Origin: Candidatus Peregrinibacteria bacterium
GTDB taxonomy: Bacteria; Patescibacteriota; Gracilibacteria; UBA1369; LOWO2-01-FULL-3
Assembly: GCA_014728975.1 (NCBI GenBank)
Contig: WJKQ01000083.1
Coordinates: 1 to 19,460 of the forward strand
DNA length: 19,460 bases
Direction of reading: 5' to 3'
This document shows, in pieces, positions 14,065 through 19,460 of the stretch. The first letter of the stretch is position 1. Every line of letters starts with the position of its first letter. The notes beneath the pieces are model-generated. The model made no database searches and was not told where the DNA came from. It worked only from the letters and a program-made list of their open reading frames with translations. The position numbers and the translations under genes are program-made.

Positions 14065-14850
14065 ATGAAGGTTAATTTCGTTATCATCTTCATCATTTTC
14101 TTCACTCCCTGCAACTGCAACAAGAGGTCGAAGAACGTCTGCCCTCACTGCCCGGTACAGGCGGCGGGGGAGCCGGCTCCGGGCACTATCCCATGTGACA
14201 GCCATTGTCTCGGAGATTGTGTCAGATGGGACGGAAGTCCATGCTACGAATACTTCGACGACTGTTACTGTCGTGGAATGTGTGGCGACGGAACACTCGA
14301 CTGGGACGAGGAGTGTGACGGTGGAGAGGGATGCATAAATTGCCACTGCGCGTCCGGGTGGAGGCCGGATGAGTATGGGAATTGTATCCCCATAGAACCG
14401 GAAGAGTGTACGTCGTGGTACGACGAGGATTACGACGGCTTAATCTCTGCTGAGGATCCGGATTGCTACGACGAAGTTGTAGGTACAATCTGGATCTTCG
14501 TTCCGGGTTTTGGAGATCCGGTCTGTCACGACGGCGGCAGCACCTGCGATGGTGTTGCCAACCTCACTATTCTCACCACTGAATTTCAGTGGGAGATGTG
14601 TCTCGATTACCAGCCGCACGGGTGGTGGCTGGATTTTTATGGAAAGGAGAAAGAAGTTAACATCTGGATCGAGGCCTACGATCTGGAAGTTTGGTCTGAG
14701 CGGAGCTTCGAGTTCTGTAAGAACGGCCTTGACTTCCCGGACTGGCCATCATCCGGATGTTATCACACCACGGAAGTACCCTTCGACGGGGTCCGTTACG
14801 ACGGATTCATCCAACGTTTCAATATCTACCAGAGAGGCCCCGGCCTTTAA
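14065..14850 (+). CDS. Secreted cysteine-rich protein with Myxococcus-type repeats (GC-rich, likely acquired)
   Basis: 261 residues with 23 cysteines, 17 of them before residue 116. MKVN plus a hydrophobic core (FVIIFIIFF) is a short signal peptide; Cys16 in FFTPC is a poor lipobox match, so lipidation is uncertain. Residues 73-107 (CGDGTLDWDEECD...C.NCHC) fit the disulfide-rich repeat of DUF4215 / Myxococcus-type surface proteins. Residues 115-134 (YDEDYDGLISAEDPDC) resemble the acidic, possibly calcium-binding D-x-D-G-L...DPDC repeats of the same proteins. The C-terminal 120 residues are aromatic-rich, beta-like and unrecognised. Composition is foreign: hand-counted 60-base lines give 57% (14101), 65% (14161) and 47% (14641) GC, against 23% in a line of the next gene (16081). 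It has its own promoter, leader and Shine-Dalgarno. Export and disulfide bonding are inferred; the function is unknown. Confidence 0.8.
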   Translation: MKVNFVIIFIIFFTPCNCNKRSKNVCPHCPVQAAGEPAPGTIPCDSHCLGDCVRWDGSPCYEYFDDCYCRGMCGDGTLDWDEECDGGEGCINCHCASGWRPDEYGNCIPIEPEECTSWYDEDYDGLISAEDPDCYDEVVGTIWIFVPGFGDPVCHDGGSTCDGVANLTILTTEFQWEMCLDYQPHGWWLDFYGKEKEVNIWIEAYDLEVWSERSFEFCKNGLDFPDWPSSGCYHTTEVPFDGVRYDGFIQRFNIYQRGPGL

Positions 14851-14858
14851 CCTTCCAA

Positions 14859-14897
14859 GCACCACTCCTTCTCACCTGGTGCGGGTCCCCCTTGTTT
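14859..14897 (+). terminator. Possible terminator after the cysteine-rich gene
   Basis: GCACCA (14859-14864) and TGGTGC (14877-14882) form a 6-bp GC-rich stem with a 12-nt loop nine bases after the stop. A broken T-run (ttgtttt) starts about ten bases downstream. The stem is real but the T-run is not adjacent, so intrinsic termination is only a possibility. Confidence 0.35.
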
Positions 14898-14900
14898 TAA

Positions 14901-14922
14901 TTTGACAAAACATAAAATATTA
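14901..14922 (+). repeat. Imperfect direct repeat, right copy
   Basis: tttgacaa-N3-ATAAAAT, partner of 13861-13882. Together they bracket the leader and the cysteine-rich gene. Confidence 0.35.
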
Positions 14923-14930
14923 TATATAAA
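14902..14930 (+). promoter_or_regulatory. Promoter of the sigma-like gene
   Basis: TTGACA (14902-14907), exactly 17 nt, then TATAAA (14925-14930). Transcription should begin near 14937, leaving a leader of only about 17 nt without a Shine-Dalgarno. The first 22 bases resemble the promoter at 13862. Confidence 0.75.
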
Positions 14931-14953
14931 AAACGCTATTTTTAATTTTTAAT

Positions 14954-16252
14954 ATGGCTTTTGGTGTAAGAAAGTCATTTGATCGGTTTGAAAAGAAATT
15001 GGATAGAAATAGTATGGGATTTGAAGAAAGGCTTGATCACGTAGAGTATGATTCATGGATACTTCCACCGGAATCGGAGAATGTTATAAGAGATCTTATA
15101 AGACGGTCAAATGAAGGTGATAGAAACGCCGCAAATCATATCGTCAGATGCTGCGGAAAAATAATAATTGGACTTGCAAGACGATTTTCCAATAACAATC
15201 CGGAAATTTTTTACGACCTTATAAATGACGGTATTGAAAAAACATATGAGTGTATTTTTCATTTTGATTGTAATAACGGTGAAAGTACATTTCCTACATA
15301 CCTGTATCGTGCGTTAGTCAGGATTTATATAGTTAAATATTCTCAATATAATCTGGGGCATTCCGTAAGACAGGCACAACAGACTCATAATACCAGATTA
15401 GAAATTAAAAGAAGGATTAAAGAGGTACAAGATCCATTTGATGAATTGTCGATTGAAGAAATACATCAAAGAAGCGGACTAACGCGTGGTAGAATTTTCA
15501 GAGCCATTAACGGCTCAAGATATGTAGGTAGTATAGAACAGAAACCTAAAACAACAAACGGAAGAGAAGTTGACGGCCAGGATTTAAAAAGAAATCGCTT
15601 AAAGGATGTTAAATTAGACGTAGAAGAATTATTTTTACAAAGAGAACTGGATGAAATATTAAAAAGAATTTTGGGAGAACTGGATCTTTCATCTCAAATT
15701 ATTATTAGACAATATTTTGGATTTGACCATTTTACACCACCGCTTTCGGTTGAGCAGGTACAGGAAATTTCAAGGGATCCAAATATATTGGTAAAAATTA
15801 AAACGGCAGTTGAAAATTTAAAATCATTAATATCAGAATTTTGCGAAAATCCTTATAAAACTGTTTCAGAAGTTAATTTGCAAAAATTAAAACAACTGTT
15901 GAATTCTGAAAATGAAGAATTTGAGGCATCCTTGAAAGGAATAGCAGACGCAGAATTAAGAGGAATAATCCAAACAATTATAAAAAACGCAGTGGACGAC
16001 GGAAGCATTGAACTTGAAGAAACCGTATATTTAACGGAAATATTTGATATTCCTCCTTTAAGCAGGCATACATTTACTTCAATAAGTAAATTATTCGGTG
16101 TTAGCAGACAAACTATCGGATTAAAAATGAAAAATAAATTGTTACCTTTGCTTAAAAGAGAATTAAGGAATAAATACAATATTAATAATGCGTACAATGA
16201 CACGCCTCAAAGAACACAACACGACCCTTATATTTATTCAGATATAAGTTAA
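14954..16252 (+). CDS. Divergent, enlarged sigma-70-like protein
   Basis: 432 residues, not a textbook sigma factor but with its layout. Residues 57-130 match sigma region 2 (LARRFSNNNPEIFYDLINDGIEKTYECIFHFD, then FPTYLYRALVRIYIVKY): the DLI-x-(E/D)G core that contacts the polymerase clamp helices is kept as DLINDG, while the tryptophans of the -10 melting face are absent. Residues 166-195 (LSIEEIHQRSGLTRGRIFRAI) look like region 3. Residues 229-258 (QRELDEILKRILGELDLSSQIIIRQYFGFD) match region 4.1. A helical stretch of more than 100 residues then intervenes before a clear helix-turn-helix at 377-404 (ISKLFGVSRQTIGLKMKNKL) like region 4.2. It may be an alternative sigma factor or a sigma-derived regulator. 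It has its own promoter and converges on the M23-SLH gene, sharing the TTAA stop overlap. Confidence 0.65.
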   Translation: MAFGVRKSFDRFEKKLDRNSMGFEERLDHVEYDSWILPPESENVIRDLIRRSNEGDRNAANHIVRCCGKIIIGLARRFSNNNPEIFYDLINDGIEKTYECIFHFDCNNGESTFPTYLYRALVRIYIVKYSQYNLGHSVRQAQQTHNTRLEIKRRIKEVQDPFDELSIEEIHQRSGLTRGRIFRAINGSRYVGSIEQKPKTTNGREVDGQDLKRNRLKDVKLDVEELFLQRELDEILKRILGELDLSSQIIIRQYFGFDHFTPPLSVEQVQEISRDPNILVKIKTAVENLKSLISEFCENPYKTVSEVNLQKLKQLLNSENEEFEASLKGIADAELRGIIQTIIKNAVDDGSIELEETVYLTEIFDIPPLSRHTFTSISKLFGVSRQTIGLKMKNKLLPLLKRELRNKYNINNAYNDTPQRTQHDPYIYSDIS

Positions 16253-18087
16253 GGTTGTTTTATCTTCTGCATGAGTTTATACATTGCATAAGCCACTTCT
16301 CCGCGAGACATACCTTCTTCTGGATGAAGTTTTTTTATGTTTGGATCAATAATTCCAAGTTCTTTGGCATAAGCTATAAAAGAAGCATACCATAAATCTT
16401 TATCGACATCTTCAAAAGGGTCTTTTTCAACATTGGGGTTTACATCAACTTCCATTCCATTAAATAAAATTTTATAAAATTCCGCACGATTTACTGTATT
16501 TGAAGGTCTGAATGTGCCGTCAGGATAACCATCAACAATGCCATTCTTATAAGCAGTATATAAATATCTGCCGTACCATTCCTTGGCGGAAACATCTCTA
16601 AATGGAAGATCACCTTCGGAAATTACTTCCTGAATACCTTCAAAAATAATTTTTAGAGCTTCGACTCTGTTGACTTTCTTGTCAGGCTTAAAAGTGCCGT
16701 CCGGATAACCTGAAATAATGTTTTCGGAAGCCAGATATGTTACTGCGGTATAATATTTATTATTTTCCGACAAATCTGAAAATTTATCATTAGAATTTGT
16801 GTCAATAATCTCAAACCAGTCAGAATAATAAGTATTTCCGTTATATTCCAATTTTATTCTGTCACGGCCGGCATCCATTCGTGTTAAGAATCCATCCAGT
16901 CTACCTTCGGAATTAAAAGATAAACCGTTTGCTATAGACGGCTTGGAAGTAAATAAATTATTGGCCGAAGAAATATAAATTTCACCGGTAAAGCGGTTTT
17001 TATAATTTTTTCCAAACTGATCTCTTAAAAGAATTGAAAAATCAGCTCTATCTTCAAGATAGTATTTTGAACGAATATCAAATTTAAATTCCATAACCGG
17101 CTCCTCGATTATTTTTACTTCAACATCCTCAACATTTTCTTCTTCTCCTCCTTTTTCTGGTTCTTGATTCTCTTCAATATCTTGATTTTCTTCCTCGGTA
17201 ATATCTAAAGAAATATAATCCACATCATCACCCAAATATTTTTGAACATATTTCATTGGGTTGATTGTTGTGGATAAAGCCTTATCTTTACCAAGACCGG
17301 CATTTACCGCGCTAAAAAAGTCAAGACCGGCTTCGGATGCCTCCTGCCATGTAAAAGGCCAAAATGGATGCCAGGGGGCATCATCCGTATCTATCTGAAA
17401 GTGCAGATGAGGTGTTGTGGCCGTACCGGTAGAACCTGAATAAGCTATCGGTTCTCCTTTTTCAACCGTATCTCCCTCAGAAACAAAAATACTGTTTAAA
17501 TGACTGTAAGAGGAATAAATAGTTTCATTTGCTTTTGGATTATCCAAAGTCGGAAAATTATTATGTTGAATAACAATATGATTTCCAAAGCCCGATGATT
17601 GATTTACGGCTTTTATCACAGTTCCGTTAGCAATTGAATAGATTGGGGTGTTATTTGGAATTTTTATATCAACGGCGGGATGAGAACCTGCATTTTCACG
17701 CCCGTCTAGAAGGTAATTTCCCATGTAGGGAACAGAATAAGTTATTTTACAGTTTCTGATATAATCATGATCCGAATTTCCCCATACAAGGCCGTCGGTG
17801 CTGAGTTTCAATATTTCAGGGTCATAATAGGGGATTTCCATAAGTTCATCTGAACTAAGACTGTTGTAACCAAGATTATATCTCTCTGAAGATAAACTAA
17901 CCCAATCCGGTACTTTTTGAACAGGCTGAACAGTTCCATCAAAAGTATCATGTTGTGGATAACCCACAATACTTGTTGTCAATAAATACGAGACACTGCT
18001 AACAAGTTGTACAACAAGCGAAACAACAGCGACCGCAAAAATTAAAACCCCGGTCTTTAAACCATGCTTTTCAATAAAATTCTGCAT
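16249..18087 (-). CDS. M23 peptidase with three SLH repeats
   Basis: 612-residue surface protein. One N-terminal membrane segment (about 13-37) exports or anchors it. An M23 LytM-like peptidase domain (about 115-255) carries the zinc/catalytic signatures SHPAVD (H-x3-D, about 136) and HLHFQ (about 230), so peptidoglycan cross-link cleavage is likely. An acidic Glu-rich linker (about 295-325) leads to a beta-rich domain (about 328-425). Three SLH repeats begin near 434, 496 and 554; the first two are canonical (GYPDGTFKP...NRVEALKI and GYPDGTFRP...NRAEFYKI), the third degenerate. SLH repeats usually bind secondary cell-wall polymers, so this enzyme should be held at the wall or S-layer. It may trim peptidoglycan during growth or division. 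Confidence 0.9.
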   Translation of the reverse strand: MQNFIEKHGLKTGVLIFAVAVVSLVVQLVSSVSYLLTTSIVGYPQHDTFDGTVQPVQKVPDWVSLSSERYNLGYNSLSSDELMEIPYYDPEILKLSTDGLVWGNSDHDYIRNCKITYSVPYMGNYLLDGRENAGSHPAVDIKIPNNTPIYSIANGTVIKAVNQSSGFGNHIVIQHNNFPTLDNPKANETIYSSYSHLNSIFVSEGDTVEKGEPIAYSGSTGTATTPHLHFQIDTDDAPWHPFWPFTWQEASEAGLDFFSAVNAGLGKDKALSTTINPMKYVQKYLGDDVDYISLDITEEENQDIEENQEPEKGGEEENVEDVEVKIIEEPVMEFKFDIRSKYYLEDRADFSILLRDQFGKNYKNRFTGEIYISSANNLFTSKPSIANGLSFNSEGRLDGFLTRMDAGRDRIKLEYNGNTYYSDWFEIIDTNSNDKFSDLSENNKYYTAVTYLASENIISGYPDGTFKPDKKVNRVEALKIIFEGIQEVISEGDLPFRDVSAKEWYGRYLYTAYKNGIVDGYPDGTFRPSNTVNRAEFYKILFNGMEVDVNPNVEKDPFEDVDKDLWYASFIAYAKELGIIDPNIKKLHPEEGMSRGEVAYAMYKLMQKIKQP

Positions 18088-18095
18088 ATTTATGT

Positions 18096-18124
18096 TTGTT
18101 TTTATTTTTAACAGATTATAAAAT
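18096..18124 (+). promoter_or_regulatory. Candidate promoter of the tsaE-HD pair
   Basis: TTGTTT (18096-18101), 17-nt spacer, TAAAAT (18119-18124), about 34 nt before the tsaE ATG. Its -10 box overlaps the -10 box of the opposite promoter by two bases. Confidence 0.5.
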
Positions 18125-18151
18125 TATACCAAATATATAGCTAAAAATCAA
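18123..18151 (-). promoter_or_regulatory. Promoter of the M23-SLH gene
   Basis: On the - strand, TTGATT (18146-18151), 17-nt spacer, and a perfect TATAAT (18123-18128). It starts transcription near 18116, about 29 nt before the ATG at 18087. Confidence 0.75.
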
Positions 18152-18157
18152 TTACAC

Positions 18158-18571
18158 ATGCCGATATCAAAAAGCGAAGAGGAAACACACTGTATAGCTG
18201 AAAAAATTGCTAAAAAAATTAAAAACGGTGGAGTGGTATGCCTTTTTGGAGATTTAGGAACGGGAAAAACGGTTTTTGCTAAAGGAATCGCTCATTATCT
18301 CGGAATTGATAAATTTTCAATTAAAAGTCCCACTTATACCTACATAAGAAAACATAAAAGAAAGGATAAAAATGATCTTTATCATATAGATCTTTATAGA
18401 CTGGATAAAATAGATAATATTCTTCTTCGGGAAATTGACGAGCTTCTTGAAGATAAAGAAAATATATTAATCATTGAATGGGCTGATAGAATGGGGGATC
18501 ACCTTCCAAAAAACAGAATAAATGTAAAATTTGAATATATCGATAAAAATAAAAGAAAAATTATTTTTTAA
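18158..18571 (+). CDS. tsaE: tRNA t6A synthesis ATPase TsaE
   Basis: 137-residue TsaE (YjeE) P-loop protein. With TsaB and TsaD it supports formation of N6-threonylcarbamoyladenosine at A37 of tRNAs reading ANN codons. Motifs: Walker A FGDLGTGKTVFAKGIA, switch-like SPTYTYI, DLYHIDLYRL, and Walker B ILIIEWADRM. Length is slightly below the usual 150. The HD-domain gene starts on the base after its stop (TAAATG), so the two are co-transcribed and probably coupled. tsaB and tsaD are not in this window. Confidence 0.95.
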   Translation: MPISKSEEETHCIAEKIAKKIKNGGVVCLFGDLGTGKTVFAKGIAHYLGIDKFSIKSPTYTYIRKHKRKDKNDLYHIDLYRLDKIDNILLREIDELLEDKENILIIEWADRMGDHLPKNRINVKFEYIDKNKRKIIF

Positions 18572-19168
18572 ATGAATAAGGAAAAAATACAACAGATTTA
18601 TAAAAAATTTCATGTGCCAAAGCATATTATCAAGCATATGAAAAAGGTTGCTGAAGTTTGCAGGGCCCTTTCAGACGCGTTTGAAAAAAAAGGTGTTAAT
18701 ATAGATAAAAATAAATTGATACAGGCGGCGTTGCTTCACGATGTTCTGCGAATGTGTGATTTTAAAGATTTGGATCCAAAAAATATTCCACAAAAAGTGT
18801 CGGATGAAGATATAGAAGTCTGGAAAGGTTTAAGGAATAAATATGGGAAAAAGGGACACACCTCCGCCATGTCTGAAATACTGGAAAAAATGGGAGAAAG
18901 GAAAATTGCTGATCTTATAAATAAACATGATTTTTTTTCAGTAAATGAATTAAAAACCTGGGAAGAAAAAATACTTTTTTATTCAGATAAAAGAGTAAGC
19001 GGAGCGAAAATAGTAACCTTAAAAGAACGTTTTAGAGAGGGGAAAAAGAGAAATATGAGAAAAAAGGATTCACTTAAAAAAGTAAAAAATACGGAAAATA
19101 AAATTATACAACTTGAAAAAGAAATCATTAATGTATTGGGGAAACTGCCGGACAAACTAAGCCAGTGA
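18572..19168 (+). CDS. HD-domain phosphohydrolase-like protein
   Basis: 198 residues with an N-terminal HD-type metal-dependent domain: first histidine in VPKHIIKHMKKVAEVC, the HD doublet in QAALLHDVLRM (about 72), and a later GHTSAMSEIL with a KHD near the end of the domain. Relatives hydrolyse nucleotides or phosphoesters (HDIG / YqeK-like). The substrate cannot be read from sequence. The C-terminal 45 residues are a charged lysine-rich helix (coiled-coil-like). It starts immediately after tsaE and its TGA overlaps the 3' end of the convergent peptidoglycan-binding gene by 12 bases. Confidence 0.8.
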   Translation: MNKEKIQQIYKKFHVPKHIIKHMKKVAEVCRALSDAFEKKGVNIDKNKLIQAALLHDVLRMCDFKDLDPKNIPQKVSDEDIEVWKGLRNKYGKKGHTSAMSEILEKMGERKIADLINKHDFFSVNELKTWEEKILFYSDKRVSGAKIVTLKERFREGKKRNMRKKDSLKKVKNTENKIIQLEKEIINVLGKLPDKLSQ

Positions 19169-19460
19169 ATTTATCAGTTCTAAAGTGGCCGGCCCCACGC
19201 GGCCTGCGCCCTGATCTCCAGAACTTGTAACTATTTCTTTATCCAACTGAAATTGTAAAACTGCTTCCTGTGTAAGAGGACCAAAATAATCAGTTATGAG
19301 TTTACCGTCAAAATATCCCTGATCCCTTAAAAATTCCTGTAGAATCCTAACTTCAGAGTCCACGATTCCGAAATCAAGTTCAGATTTTAAGGCAATAAAA
19401 TTATCATTTATATTATTTTCATGATTATCCGAATTTTCAGCTAAATACGTATTATTTGAA
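19157..19460 (-). CDS. Peptidoglycan-binding domain protein, 3' end (partial)
   Basis: Only the last 100 residues are in the window. The frame is open to base 19460 without a stop, so the GTG at 19361-19363 is unlikely to be the real start and the gene continues to the right. The visible part has a low-complexity Asn/Glu linker (AENSDNHENNINDN) and then a C-terminal PG_binding_1 domain: LDFGIVDSEVRILQEFLRDQGYF, YFGPLTQEAVLQFQ, GAGRVGPATLELINSL. Such modules bind peptidoglycan and usually hang on a cell-wall hydrolase or surface protein, which fits the nearby M23-SLH gene. Confidence 0.85.
   Translation of the reverse strand, partial: SNNTYLAENSDNHENNINDNFIALKSELDFGIVDSEVRILQEFLRDQGYFDGKLITDYFGPLTQEAVLQFQLDKEIVTSSGDQGAGRVGPATLELINSLA

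Noticed and set aside
13969..14488. Two - strand ORFs across the cysteine-rich gene (13969-14346 and 14222-14488)
   Set aside because: Antisense shadows produced by higher GC; Ser/Thr/Arg-rich reading without domain features.
14510..14905. 131-residue + strand ORF overlapping the cysteine-rich gene
   Set aside because: It is an out-of-frame shadow of a GC-rich gene with low stop density; no ribosome site and no recognisable domain, while the main frame has signal peptide, motifs and Shine-Dalgarno.
13816..14920. Search for a duplicated tRNA 3' end as an attachment site of an integrated element
   Set aside because: No second copy of the T-arm or acceptor sequence is visible and there is no integrase.
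1..19460. CRISPR array, rRNA, insertion sequence
   Set aside because: No regularly spaced repeats, no rRNA-like conserved blocks and no transposase ORF were found on reading both strands.

Overview
This AT-rich window (about 19.5 kb) looks like part of a reduced bacterial genome, most likely Candidate Phyla Radiation / Patescibacteria (Parcubacteria-like). The reasons are the very low GC of the native genes, short intergenic gaps, few Shine-Dalgarno sequences, TGA used as a normal stop, and the gene mix: RmuC, an SLH-anchored M23 peptidase, CARDB and PsbP-like surface proteins, and small HD, PH and CPBP proteins. This placement is inferred from gene content; no rRNA or marker phylogeny is available here.

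Left part (1-2812, + strand): a tight three-gene run of rmuC, a membrane-anchored CARDB protein, and a glycerophosphodiester phosphodiesterase with a long basic N-terminus. It meets, stop against stop, the - strand block (2809-12943). Read in its own direction, that block runs PH-domain membrane protein, ruvB, a PsbP-like lipoprotein, mpg, clpC, a four-domain ribosomal protein S1, and a UvrD-type helicase fused to an AddB/Cas4-like nuclease domain. It is mainly genome maintenance and proteostasis. clpC has its own promoter carrying a perfect CIRCE operator, so HrcA heat-shock control is likely.

Middle part (12987-16252, + strand): a CPBP intramembrane protease, tRNA-Arg(UCU) with encoded CCA, then a short island (about 13.86-14.9 kb) unlike its surroundings. 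The island has a consensus promoter, a long structured leader, the only strong Shine-Dalgarno in the window, and a GC-rich gene for a secreted protein with 23 cysteines and Myxococcus-type repeat motifs. It looks recently acquired. Next comes a divergent, enlarged sigma-70-like protein with its own strong promoter.

Right part (16249-19460): a - strand M23 peptidase with three SLH repeats, divergently transcribed from a tsaE-HD gene pair through overlapping back-to-back promoters, then the 3' end of a peptidoglycan-binding protein running off the window. TsaE helps make t6A37, a modification expected on the tRNA-Arg(UCU) found here. No CRISPR array, transposase, integrase or rRNA gene was seen. 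No stretch longer than 300 bases lacks a gene; the longest is 13827-14064 (leader of the cysteine-rich gene).
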